From Shinisaurus crocodilurus (taxonomy: Eukaryota > Chordata > Lepidosauria > Squamata > Shinisauridae): a stretch of 64,000 nucleotides of DNA. Shown here piece by piece: positions 42,550 to 51,904 of this stretch. Numbering within the stretch: the first letter of the stretch is position 1; every line of letters begins with the position of its first letter. The position numbers were made by a program, and so were the translations under genes. The notes below the pieces were generated by a model, which worked only from the letters and a program-made list of their open reading frames with translations, ran no database searches and was not told the origin of the DNA. The stretch spans positions 206,858,255 through 206,922,254 of the forward strand of contig CM037880.1 in the NCBI GenBank assembly GCA_021292165.1, written 5' to 3'.

Positions 42550-43587
42550 ATGGAGTCTGCTCTGTTGGATCAGGACCGACCCCTGCTGGGAGCAGAGGCG
42601 GTAGACGATCTGCCGGTGTTGGACCGGGAGGACATTTTACCAGTTGAGGCTCTTCGAGTTGCCCCTCCTATTGAAGTGACTGTCGATTGGGAAGGCGCGG
42701 AGGGCGAAGAGAGAAGGGTGTCGATCCCATCTCGCTTGGCAGACTGGATGGTGGAACCTAGGGGCCGAGGGGAGATCTCCAGGTCTCGGAGGTGGAGTAC
42801 GGGCAGCGGCAGTGACCAGGGAGAGGAGGAGGGAGCGACAGCGGTTCTCCTCCGGCGGACCCGGAGGATCCCGAATCTGTCTCGTCCCAGATCTACTTCC
42901 AAGGAGAGAGAGGGACGAAACGACCTGTCTCGCCCCAGGCCTACATCCAGAGAAAGAGAATTACAAAAGCAAGTTGACCTTCTGCAGAACCAGTTGGCAA
43001 AACACACTGGAGCTGTTCGTCCTGAGAAGCCAAACTTCAAGGACCTGCCTCGTTTCCATGAGGGGCAGGATCCGCTGGAATATTTGGGCTTGTTTGAAAT
43101 TGCCTGCGAAGATGAGCGTATTCCCCGTGGCAGCTGGATGTCGGCCCTTCGATCACGAGCCTCAGGCTGTCTGGCTCAACTGTTGTACAGCGTCCCGCGG
43201 GAGGATACGCATAATTATGGACAGTTTAAAGAACTGGTCCGACAAACTTTTTGCCTTTCGGCCGAGAGGTGTCGGCAACGTTTCAGAGAGATTAAAGCTG
43301 AGCCCGGTGAGGGTTTTGTCTCCACGGCAACGAGGCTGCGGAGGTCCCTGGATTTATGGCTGGAGACGGCTCAAGCTGTCTCCTTTCGAGATTTGCGAGA
43401 GCTGGTGGCCTTAGAACAGTTTTATGCCGTTCTCCCCGAAGGAAGGGCAGCGCTGGTGAGTGACCAGCGGCCCACCAATCTCCGGCAAGCGGCGCTGCTT
43501 GCAGACCAGATGGGAGTTTATCGGAAGGGGGGGAAGCAGCAATCGAACCACCCCAGCCAAGCCGGCGGGAGGCAGCGGGAAGAGTGA
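42550..43587 (+). CDS. gag: Gag with SCAN-like capsid domain
   Basis: A 345-residue frame starting 87 bases after the primer site. Residues 1-130 are acidic then R/S-rich and low complexity. Residues about 133-150 form a short heptad-like stretch (RELQKQVDLLQNQLAK). Residues about 157-235 are a Gypsy-type capsid (PNFKDLPRF ... DPLEYLGLFE). Residues about 236-320 match the SCAN pattern: RCRQRFREIK, then LRRSLDLWL, ELVALEQFYAVLP and LRQAALLADQ. Gag should assemble the particle. The frame ends after a basic stretch and lacks the zinc knuckle, which lies in the next frame (+1). A run of seven G at 43527-43533 sits at the point where the frames diverge, so a 1-base insertion or a frameshift site is possible. 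Ancestry with Gmr1-like elements is inference from the SCAN similarity. Confidence 0.88.
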   Translation: MESALLDQDRPLLGAEAVDDLPVLDREDILPVEALRVAPPIEVTVDWEGAEGEERRVSIPSRLADWMVEPRGRGEISRSRRWSTGSGSDQGEEEGATAVLLRRTRRIPNLSRPRSTSKEREGRNDLSRPRPTSRERELQKQVDLLQNQLAKHTGAVRPEKPNFKDLPRFHEGQDPLEYLGLFEIACEDERIPRGSWMSALRSRASGCLAQLLYSVPREDTHNYGQFKELVRQTFCLSAERCRQRFREIKAEPGEGFVSTATRLRRSLDLWLETAQAVSFRDLRELVALEQFYAVLPEGRAALVSDQRPTNLRQAALLADQMGVYRKGGKQQSNHPSQAGGRQREE

Positions 43588-44557
43588 AACATCCAATCCA
43601 ACTGGAGGAGGAATCGGGCCCAAAGCTACTTCAACCCCGACGACGACCGGATGCTTCTATTGTAAATTGGAAGGGCATCTGCGTCGGGACTGCCCCAGAT
43701 TAAAGGCCAAGTTGCAAAAAGAAACAGCTGCTAAAGTGGGTGCTGTGAGACCGGTGCCTCTCGATGACTCCCCCGGAGAAGCCTCAGATTGGAGTGAGGC
43801 CAGCGAGGGAGAGGGAGAAGATCCAGCCCCACGGATCCCGGGAAATGGAGTAGCGGCCCGGCATTCACCGTCATGGAAGAGAAAGGAGCCGGCGATGGCT
43901 TTGGTTCAACCGGGACAAGTCAAGTGGAGCCAGTTACAATTCTGTGAGTCTCTTAAAATTAATGGGCAATGGGGACAGGGTTGGAGAGACAGTGGGGCTG
44001 CCCTTTCCGCTATTGACCGGAGTCTGGTGAAGCCAGGACAGATGCTAGAGGGACAATTTTTTACCATCACTCCTTATAACTCTCCCCCCATTGCCATGCC
44101 TTTGGCTAGAATACCGTTAGAATACAAAAATTGGAAAGGAGAATTGGACTTGTTAGTACATGAAACTGAATTTACTACGTTTCTTATTGGAAATGATCTG
44201 GCTTTCTTGGCCAGTCAAGCCCCTGTTTTAGCGGTGACTCGGAGTCAGACAATTAAGAAGAAGCAGGCCTCCCCAGACCCCGCATTCCCTGCCCCGATAG
44301 TAGAATCTTGCCCCCCGGCTGAGGGAGAGGTGACAGCTACGGACAGACGGGCAGGGGAGGGGGATGGAGACCCAGCAGAGCCAGAGTCAGCTAAACAGCA
44401 GGGAAAAGATTTATTGCCGGCAGGCGAAGAAGATGTGGCGGAGAGAGAAGAAATCCTTTCAGGGAATCTTCGCTCCACTGCCTTTGTGGAGGCTCAAACC
44501 CAAGATCCGTCCTTGCAGGAGTGCAGGGAGGCGGCTGAAACCAGGTGGCTACTGTGA
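43415..44557 (+). CDS. pol: Nucleocapsid zinc knuckle and aspartic protease
   Basis: This frame is open from 43415; its first ATG is at 43460, giving 365 residues. Counted from that ATG, residues 65-78 are a CCHC knuckle (CFYCKLEGHLRRDC), usually the nucleocapsid end of gag. Residues about 160-255 are a retropepsin-like domain with the active-site DSGA at 177-180 and FLIGNDLAFL at about 241-250 as the second conserved motif. The remainder is acidic linker, then a VEAQTQDPSLQECREAAE segment typical just upstream of Gypsy integrases. The frame stops at 44557 and overlaps the integrase frame by 13 nt. It contains no F/Y-X-D-D box and no RNase H. The frame lies +1 to gag and the integrase lies in gag's frame, so expression of either would need frameshifting or the breaks are mutations. 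Confidence 0.85.
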
Positions 44558-45918
44558 CGCCTCAACATCCTGTTCGGTTTTTTTGGGAAGCGGGAGTCTT
44601 ATACCGAGAGTTTGCACCGAAAGGAGTTGGACAAAGGTGGAAGGTTTATCGCCAGTTAGTGGTCCCACAAGGGTTCCGAGAACCGGTCTTACAGTTGGCT
44701 CATGCTACTGCGTGGGGGGGGGGGCATTTGGGGAGGAAACGGACTTTGCACAAGGTGTCTAATGAATTTTATTGGCCTTCGGTGGCGGAAGCCGTGAAAA
44801 ACTATTGCCGCTCTTGTGACACCTGCCAAAGAGTGGGGTTCAATAAAGATCACCCTAAAGCCCCTTTACAGCCCCTCCCCCGAATAGAGACTCCCTTTGA
44901 AAAAATTGCTGTAGATATATTGGGGCCTTTCCAGACGCCCACCAAGACAGGCAAAAAATTCATTCTCACGGTTGTGGATTTCGCAACTCGCTATGCAGAA
45001 GCTGTACCGTTAACATCAATCACTGCCTCTACTTTGGCTAAGACTTTATTAGCTATTTGTGCCCGGCTGGGTATGCCCAAAGTAGTACTTTCAGACCGGG
45101 GACCTGGATTTGTGTCGCAACTAATGCAAAAGATGTGGGAACTGGGAGGGGTAGAGCAATGTTTCTCTGTACCCTATCATCATCAGACAAATGGGCTAGT
45201 GGAGAGGTTCAATCAGACCCTGGGAAAGATGATTCGAGCCTATGTGACAAACCACCCTAAAGACTGGGATCAAGGGCTTCCTATGCTCCTATTTGCGTAT
45301 CGGGATGCCCCTCAGGAAAGTTTGGGGTTTTCTCCGAATGAGCTAATGTTTGGCCGGGAGCTCAGAGGCCCTCTGACTATGCTTAGAGAAGAGTGGGAGC
45401 AGAAGGTGGCTAGTTCCTCTCAGAATGTTATAAGTTTTATGCAAATGCTACAGAATACTCTGAGAGAGGTACAACAAGTGGCGCAGGAGCATTTAGCCCA
45501 CGCTCAAGGCACGCAGAAGGCGTGGTATGATCAAACTGCCCGGGTCCGAGTGTTTCAGCCCGGAGACCAGGTTCTTGTTCTCAAACCGGTTAAACCCGAT
45601 AAGTTAACCCTTAAGTGGGAAGGGCCTTTGACTGTGAAAGAGCGGCTAGGGGAAGTCAACTATTTGTTGCAGTATGCAGAGACCTCGCGATTGCCGAAGG
45701 TTTTTCATGTCAATATGCTCAAGCGGTATGTGGACCGGAAAGATTTTGTGTTTCCCCTTCAGCCTAGGCCCGAAGAGCTGGCTAAGCCTTTGGATCTGTT
45801 AAGAGAATGTCAACAGAAAAAAGGGATAGAGGAAATACCCTGGCCTTTAACTTTGCCCCTACAGCAACGCCAAGGATTGCAGCAATCCCCCGAGAAGCTT
45901 GTCTCGGATTCACACTGA
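44545..45918 (+). CDS. int: Integrase, complete core
   Basis: A 457-residue frame. An N-terminal H2C2 zinc-binding domain is at about 53-94 (H53, H61, CRSCDTC at 88-94). The catalytic core has D124 (in VDILGPF), D184 (in LSDRGPGF) and E220 (in GLVERFNQTLGK). D184 to E220 have exactly 35 residues between them, so the D,D35E triad is intact. The C-terminal part has the GPY/F-type module (KWEGPLTVKERLGEVNYLLQ, about 357-376) and a short tail with no chromodomain that I recognise. It would catalyse strand transfer of the cDNA. The start is uncertain; in an intact relative the protein would be released by protease from a polyprotein. Together with the intact protease motif, this suggests recent purifying selection or a very recent origin. 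Confidence 0.93.
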   Translation: MATVTPQHPVRFFWEAGVLYREFAPKGVGQRWKVYRQLVVPQGFREPVLQLAHATAWGGGHLGRKRTLHKVSNEFYWPSVAEAVKNYCRSCDTCQRVGFNKDHPKAPLQPLPRIETPFEKIAVDILGPFQTPTKTGKKFILTVVDFATRYAEAVPLTSITASTLAKTLLAICARLGMPKVVLSDRGPGFVSQLMQKMWELGGVEQCFSVPYHHQTNGLVERFNQTLGKMIRAYVTNHPKDWDQGLPMLLFAYRDAPQESLGFSPNELMFGRELRGPLTMLREEWEQKVASSSQNVISFMQMLQNTLREVQQVAQEHLAHAQGTQKAWYDQTARVRVFQPGDQVLVLKPVKPDKLTLKWEGPLTVKERLGEVNYLLQYAETSRLPKVFHVNMLKRYVDRKDFVFPLQPRPEELAKPLDLLRECQQKKGIEEIPWPLTLPLQQRQGLQQSPEKLVSDSH

Positions 45919-45972
45919 AGAATAATTAGAAGATGAGGTCTGGCAGGAATTCCCTCCCAGTCTCATCTCCTT

Positions 45973-45983
45973 AAAAGGGGGGA
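45973..45983 (+). promoter_or_regulatory. Polypurine tract
   Basis: The purine run AAAAGGGGGGA lies directly before the 3' LTR and should prime plus-strand synthesis. It is 55 bases downstream of the integrase stop, so no other gene fits there. Confidence 0.85.
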
Positions 45984-46773
45984 TGTGAAGATGGGACCTG
46001 TAGTAGCTGAGACTTTAGAAGAAACCCTGTTAGATGTCCCTTCCTTCCCCCCCCCCCATTGCTGTTTAGCTAACGGATTTTTACTGTAGTCTTTGGAATG
46101 TACTGGGAGGCTGTTTGAGAGCACCTGGGAGATAAGGGTGAGTTGCAGAGCTGAGAAGCAAGGTCAGGCGTTAATTGGGATGAAGTCATGAGAAAGTGTC
46201 TACAGCTGAGAAAGGGCGGGGGCCCCTCCTTCGACAGTTAGGAAGACAGGATTGGTGAACGCTGGGCGGGAAATTGGGCCCTAGTGACAATAAAGGAGCT
46301 AGGGGAAAAGGCTTCAGTGTTCTTCCATTGGGGCGTGGATGCTGGGAAGTTCCATCTGGGCAGGTATGCCACTCTGACAGGGTAGCTAGGAAACGCTAGG
46401 CCTGGTTTGACTTGCTTTGTTCCTGCAGACTCTTGGGGTTTGTTTTTATGTTCTTTTAGAGTCCCTTTTTATTCCCATTCCCTTTTCCTCACAACAACTA
46501 CCTCACCCCCTTTTCCCCTTTACCTTCTTTTAGCCCTTTCTTATAAGGGATTATTTTACTTATATTGGACACTTGGAGACCCTACACTGACTAATTTGTT
46601 ATTTTTACTTTTAATAAAGTCTCCAACTTAATCTTGGCGTGTGTTCCTTTTTGAAAGGTTGGGGCTGCTACACCAGTTTGGTGTATGGGACCTTGGGAGG
46701 TGTGTGCCAGTCCAGAGAACTTTGGGACTGTGGCCTGCCCTGCAGGGTTGGCGTAAGATCAGCCTCCTTCACA
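45984..46773 (+). repeat. 3' LTR of the Gypsy element
   Basis: It is 790 bp with the same TGTGAAG and CTTCACA ends as the 5' LTR. It differs from it by two substitutions and a 3-nt difference in the C-rich run. It is followed by the target duplication GTTAT. Confidence 0.95.
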
Positions 46774-47061
46774 GTTATGTGTTTATATAATATAGAAATC
46801 ATATATTAAATTATATTTTACCACACAAGCTCTAAGTTTATTAAAAATTCCTCTGTAAAAAAGGTATGCATCTCACAAGAATTACCACATTATTATGTCT
46901 AATCTGTAACAAAAGGATGAGAGCTCTCTCGAGCAAAGGATCTATCTTGATCACATCTCAATTGGGTTCGCATGTCAGGTCCGTGGGGAGGGGGGAGAAG
47001 GAAAATCGACCTAGCTCGAAGAATTTGTGAGGCAGGAAGGAAAGGTCGATTTACATCCCTA
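46774..47061. mobile_element. Inner hAT-like element, right part
   Basis: It continues the element interrupted by the Gypsy insertion and ends GGTCGATTTACATCCCTA followed by GCCAG. It is AT-rich at first, then holds GGGTTCGCATGTCAGGTC. No coding sequence. Confidence 0.6.
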
Positions 47062-47400
47062 GCCAGGAAGTGACGCGACGGGACTCCGCATGGCATTTTT
47101 GGTGTAAAAACCAGGGCAACCTAGCTTAAAATGGCTGTGATTTGCAGCTATTCGTGGCTGCTTTAAGCAAGGTTGCCCTGGTTTTTATGCCAAAAACACA
47201 GTGCGGAGTCCCATCGCGTCACTTCCTGGCAGCTGGAAATGATGCGATGGGACCCTGCTCTGCCGGCGTGGAGTGATGGGATGAGTGGTGGCCAGGTAAG
47301 CTGCGCGAGTCTCGAGGGGGTTGAAAGCGGGCCGAGCGGGCCGATTTTGGCCCTCTTTCAGCCCCCTTGAGACTCTCGGATACATCCCTAGTTAGAGCTT
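47062..47400. mobile_element. Outer GC-rich hAT-like element, right part with long hairpin
   Basis: A large foldback joins about 47065-47130 (AGTGACGCGACGGGACTCCG, AAAAACCAGGGCAACCT) to about 47160-47231 (AGGTTGCCCTGGTTTTTATG, CGGAGTCCCATCGCGTCACT). The element ends GATACATCCCTA. The flank is GTTAGAG, against TTTAGAG on the left at 41125-41131 (6 of 7). Confidence 0.65.
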
Positions 47401-47601
47401 TAAAGGCTAAGTTGACCACCTTGAATTGGTCATGGAAGCAAATTGGCAGCAAAATGAAGATGTCTCAGAACAGGTGATACATGTTTACGAAGGGCAACAA
47501 CTGTCAGCAGAAGAGTCGCTGAATCTGAATCATCTGTAGCTGCTGGAACATCTTTAAGGGGAGCCTCAATTAAGGCACATTACAATGATTGATTGCTAGT
47601 G

Positions 47602-48440
47602 TAAGGGGGTGGAAATAACGAGTTGAGACACATAGAGTTTGGTATAAATTTGGGCCACTTTTATTGAAAAAGACGGATCAGAGAAAGGAATTAACTAGTG
47701 CGGGATTCTAACTATACCGGCCCCTTGCCGGTAGGTGCATAGGGTGAGACATCGAAACCCTGGTGGGCAGTGCCTGTGAAATTGCTGCCCCCCATTTTAC
47801 ACCATCCTGGTGTTGGGAGGCCTTCCCTTGTCACCCCCTCACAAAGCTGCAAAACTCCAATCAGGTGAAGTGAGTCAACCTCAAAGGTCATCCGTATCTC
47901 CCCACTGGGCTGCAAAGCCCTAAGAGGAGAGCTTCAGGAATTGCCAATCACCTAAAAGGTGCCACCGGATGCTCACCAACCCCTAACCTCACTGAAATAT
48001 TCCTGCACTTACCTGCCAAATGTGACCATCTTGAAATATCACCAGTTAAAGTGCCAATGGAGAACCAACTCCATACCTTGAAGTATGTGAAACACACCCA
48101 TTGCTCCATAAGGGCAATCAAGACAATGGACCGAAGTTCCTACTCGGGCCCCAGAACAGATTACCAGCTAAGCCCACACCATTTACAGGGAGGGAGCCCA
48201 AAAGTGAAAGAGGCTGAGAGCAGGGCCGCAAGGGCTGATATTGTCCTTGAAGCCCTGCCACCCCACCCATGCAATCAGGTGCACTTAGGATGCACTCAGG
48301 CCCCACCCGCAATGTTCTCCCCACTCCTAGCGATACAGAAGCAGGGGGTAAATCCAGAAATCATCAAATCATGAATGACAGCAGCCAGATTATTTTCTTC
48401 CAGTAGCAGGCTCAGCTGAAGTTGATGAAAAGCACTCCAC
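47602..48440 (-). repeat. Possible LTR or retroelement 3' region
   Basis: On the minus strand there is a polyadenylation-like CAATAAAAGTGGCCCAAATT (about 47655-47674) followed about 55 bases later by CACCCCCTTACA, a plausible LTR end. The upstream part is GC-balanced and repeat-free with no domain. The other end was not found, so this call is tentative. Confidence 0.25.
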
Positions 48441-48492
48441 AGCTGCTACCTGGGTATTCTGGAGTAATTCTGGGCCTGGCAGTACTCCGACA

Positions 48493-48663
48493 GTTCATAG
48501 ATTTCATAGATCATAGAGTTGGAAGGAGCCTACAAGGCTATCGAGTCCAACCCCCTGCTCAATGCAGGAAACTAGAGGAGGGGGTCTCCCATCCAAGTAA
48601 CAACCAGGCTTGACCCTGCTTAGCTTTCCACGCTCAGACAAGCTGAGCCAGCATAAGCCGCAC
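48493..48663 (-). repeat. 5S-rRNA-headed SINE with CR1-like tail, copy 3
   Basis: On the minus strand it has the same head (GGAAAGCTAAGCAGGGTCAA, TTGTTACTTGGATGGGAGAC) and the same GGGGGTTGGACTCGATAGCC tail as copy 1. It is nearly identical to that copy over the whole length. Confidence 0.82.
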
Positions 48664-49994
48664 CTGATCACCAAGGGATAATCTAGACCCCATCTAGAGC
48701 AAATAGTTTTCCAACCACCTGGTGAACTGAACCTCCCATCATGGGGATGAACATGGGGTTTCTGGAAATGGTACATTCTCTGTGCTAGCATAACTTCATT
48801 GGATTTAACCCTGTAACTGCATATATGCAGTAAAAAATTAATAGAGTTAATTGTAAACAATGTTATGAACCATTAACTAAAATGTTAATTAAAAAAAAGA
48901 AACAGCAGTTGGAGAGGGGGAAGGAGAAGGGAAAATTCACTTGGTTACTCACCATGATGGCTCATCTCAGCTGAATGTGTAAACTGAATCCATCGAAAAG
49001 CGTTGTGAAGTCATTTGAGCTGAAAGAGAAAAGATCTGTTTGTGTTGTTTAACTGTGATGGGTCATCCACACATGGACAGTATCCCTTAATGATTCGGTC
49101 ATCCCATGATGGAAATGCGTATGTGAATTTACATGCTGAATGTTCCTTTCCTTTATGTTGCTGTATTTCTGTGACTTAGGGAGGTGAGAGCATAAAAACA
49201 ATTCTTAAAGATTAGCCAAAGGCAATCAGACATGTTGTCTTTTTGTATTCATAAAAGGCTCCTGCCTACGTGGCTCTTTGGGGGATACTTACCAAGGAAA
49301 GAACAATAAAGATTAACTAAAAAGATTGTCCCATGGAGTGCTGCTGGGAAAGAGAAAACGCTGATGCACCATCGAGATGGCGGTGAGCGCCCCAGAATGG
49401 ATTCTGTGCTATTGTACTTTGCACTGAACAGCTACTGAAGATGCCAGTGAAAGAGTAATGCAGAAAGCAAGAGAGAGGGTTTGTTTCTCTCCCGAGAAGT
49501 CATCTCCCCTGGGGCCTATCTGATTAGAGAGGCTGTTTAATTACAATGATTTTTAGTCTGCACAGCAGTTGTGAGAACACAAGCGGTGGATTTAGTCTCG
49601 GAGACTCCATTCATTTTCCTCGAGAGGTAGCAAAATCTCAAATACGTTTGTTCTGCTTTTTGCGAAAAATCCAACATGTGGTGTCTTTATTACATCTCAT
49701 AACGGTAATAATCCATACTGATAATCTAATATGAAAGAATCACCACATCTTGTTAAAATGAGATTAATGCAGTGTTTTACAAAGATGCCGGGGGATGCCA
49801 AGGGTATACTGGAGTCAGCAAATGGTTGCCAAAGTCTGGGGATTGGCACTTTTATACTCACAGTCTAGTTCTTTTGGATGGCAGATGGGAGGAGCCTCTG
49901 TGCTCCTCCCACCATGCACAGAATACCCATAATCCTCTTGGTTCAGAGGGTTATGGGCAGCCTCATTGGATTGTGCCCTTACTCAATTTATTGT
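48664..49994. other. Unassigned and possibly unique sequence
   Basis: No gene is seen. The block 49510-49770 is repeat-free, with CTGATTAGAGAGGCTGTTTA and ATTACAATGATTTTTAGTC. Its texture is like a conserved non-coding element, which needs alignment to test. Around 49885-49985 is a fragment (GTTCAGAGGGTTATGGGCAG, CATTGGATTGTGCCCTT) of the palindrome-centred AGGGTGCA repeat family. Confidence 0.4.
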
Positions 49995-50100
49995 TTCTTT
50001 GCTTTTTAAAAAAGGGTGGGGGGAAGTTTAACCCTCCCATCCTGGAACTCCATGGTCCTGATCCAAACCAGGCCCCCATATGCTTGCACAAGAGTAAAAA
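49995..50100 (+). repeat. TIR repeat family (TTTGGCCCT ended), fragment
   Basis: AAGTTTAACCCTCCCATCCT, GGAACTCCATGGTCCTGAT and CATATGCTTGCACAAGAG correspond to the right half of 25143-25443. It is truncated at both ends. Confidence 0.5.
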
Positions 50101-50385
50101 CCAAGAAAGCCTCAGTTTAGATGGCTTCAAAAGGGGATTAGACAGATTTGTGGATGACATTGGTTCTATCTATGGCTATTAGCTGTGATGGATCTATGGA
50201 ACCTTCATGTCTAGAGACTGTTTGTCTCTGAATACCAGTTTCTTGGAAGCAAACAGTGGGGGAGTTGCCTTCTGGACTTGCTTGTGGGCTCCCTAGAGAC
50301 CACTAGTTGGCCACTGGCAAAAACAGGATGCTAGAATAGTTAGGCCTTTAGTCTGATCAGGCAGGGCTCTTGTGTTCTTAGGATT
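50101..50385 (+). repeat. LINE 3' end (TTGGCCACTG family), copy 2
   Basis: The 3' region includes GATGGCTTCAAAAGGGGATT, GACAGATTTGTGGATGAC, AGTTGGCCACTGGCAAAAAC and CAGGGCTCTTGTGTTCTTA. The first part encodes a DGFKRGLDRFVDD-like remnant of the ORF2 C-terminus. It is related to 5640-5822. Confidence 0.6.
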
Positions 50386-51578
50386 TCAACATGCTGTCTT
50401 CTTCTTCAGTCAACTGTGAGCTAGATCTGGTTGACAAAGCTTGTCCGCATCAAATTGTTATTTACGGTGCTCCTTCTGTTCAGGGTGCCTCGGGATCAAG
50501 CCTTATTTATATTGAAAAGTACAAAAGAAAATATGAATAGTAGAGCTTGAGCTCCACAGGAGATGCTAGATTGGGCTGTGAGACGATTCCTCAAACCAAG
50601 TAGTCTTTTCTTCTTCTTCTTTTTGTATGGCATTTAGATTTTCTGAAGTAGTCATCCAGCAATCCAAGTGAGAAGCATGATGCAAACTTTACTGTTTTAC
50701 AAAGCCAGATAGATGACAACAAAAACAGCAGCTAATCAAGGTAATTGTGCTATTGCAAAGGTTTTGCATTTCATCTCCTAAATGTATCCAGTTGTGTGCC
50801 ATTCAAGTTGCCAGTGTATCAATGGTTCTAACCTCTTCGCTGGCCAAAAGTGGCATAGCCGATCCCTACCTCACTCTTTGTTATTCTCTGGATGAGGTAC
50901 ATAGCCCAGCCAAGATTAATGGGAATTTATTTCAATAAACTCAAAATTCTGAGACACAAACTCACTGCTGCTTTTTTATTCTATCCTTTTAAAAAAAAAG
51001 AGAAAGAGAGAGAAATCAAGGGAAAACAGCAGCAATGAATCTAAGAACAAAGGAGCTTGTTGTGCTGATATGGAAAGATATCTCCTTGAACTTCAGCAAC
51101 CAACACAGATGAACTGAAATCATTTTGTCAGCTTTCCATCGTCATCATTCCAGGAACAGATTGTCTGCCTTAATGAGATATAAATGAGATGGTGCCCAAT
51201 CTACCTTGGAGTCACCTTGAACAAGACTTGAACCCATCACTGCTGCCAACATTCAGCCTGAGCAACTTGATTGGAAACTATCAAGATCTGTATACGGAGC
51301 AAACAATTGAACTTTTGGTACATTGCCACTACATTTCTTCTGTTCAGTGGCAAACTGGTGTTTTAGGGCATTTATGTATTTCTGTATGTATGTATTCATT
51401 TTCTATCCTGCCTTTCTGCAAAAAAAAAAAAAAAAAGATGTTCAAGGCTACTAACAATAAAATCCAGATTAAAAACAAAATCTTAATTAAACATTGCATA
51501 AAAACAAATAAATTAAAAATACAAATACAAACAAAAGAATAAAAGAAATAAACAGCACCAACCAATTAAAAGCTAGTA
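50386..51578. other. Unassigned sequence with A-rich LINE-tail-like stretch
   Basis: No gene is seen. From about 51400 to 51565 a CCTGCCTTTCTGC block followed by an A-rich run resembles the reverse of a LINE 3' end. Confidence 0.4.
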
Positions 51579-51904
51579 AGGGTGCAACCCTATGTCCCCC
51601 CAACCTTGTCTGGGGACGACGACATAGGATTGGGCCTGGAAGGCACTGCGACCTCGGAAATCCACCTCATAGCCGGCACGGTTCTTTCTGTGCTGGCAGG
51701 GAACCGAACACGGAAGACTGTGTTTGGTTTCCCATGGGGGGCATTCCCGGGGGAAGGGAGGGGAGGAGCGAGGCTCCGCTGGATTCTGAGGAATCCAGGT
51801 GGGGTCTCAGCCTCTCCTCCTTGCGAGGAGAGGTAAAACATCTAGACAGCCGAAATCGGCTGTCTAGATGTTTTTGAGGGCGAGGGGAGCATGGCAGAAA
51901 CCCT
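51579..51904 (+). mobile_element. Palindrome-centred repeat (AGGGTGCA family), copy B, left part
   Basis: It starts AGGGTGCAACCCTATGTCCC. Near its centre is a perfect 19-bp inverted repeat with a 2-nt loop (51835-51853 and 51856-51874, AAAACATCTAGACAGCCGA and its complement). An L1 fragment has inserted just after this palindrome. The rest of the copy resumes at about 53522. Confidence 0.6.

Larger units (their letters stand above)
41654..46778 (+). mobile_element. Ty3/Gypsy LTR retrotransposon lacking reverse transcriptase
   Basis: A complete LTR-to-LTR insertion with a perfect 5-bp target duplication GTTAT (41654-41658 and 46774-46778). The order is LTR, tRNA-Leu primer site, gag (SCAN-like capsid), zinc knuckle and protease, integrase, polypurine tract, LTR. 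The LTRs differ by two substitutions and a 3-nt C/T-run length change, so the insertion is young. Reverse transcriptase and RNase H are absent. The protease-integrase gap is about 350 nt, and the integrase-polypurine gap is about 55 nt. Ty3/Gypsy pol normally encodes them, so this copy could not transpose on its own and was probably mobilised in trans. A SCAN-like capsid points to the Gmr1-like Gypsy lineage from which the SCAN domain is thought to derive. Confidence 0.92.

Noticed and set aside
42570..43040. 156-residue frame on the minus strand
   Set aside because: It is antisense to gag, caused by the high GC of the gag start. No homology is recognised.
42812..43414. 200-residue frame overlapping gag in the +1 frame
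   Set aside because: It is a shadow of gag with no conserved motif. Only the later part of this frame, after 43415, is the protease frame.
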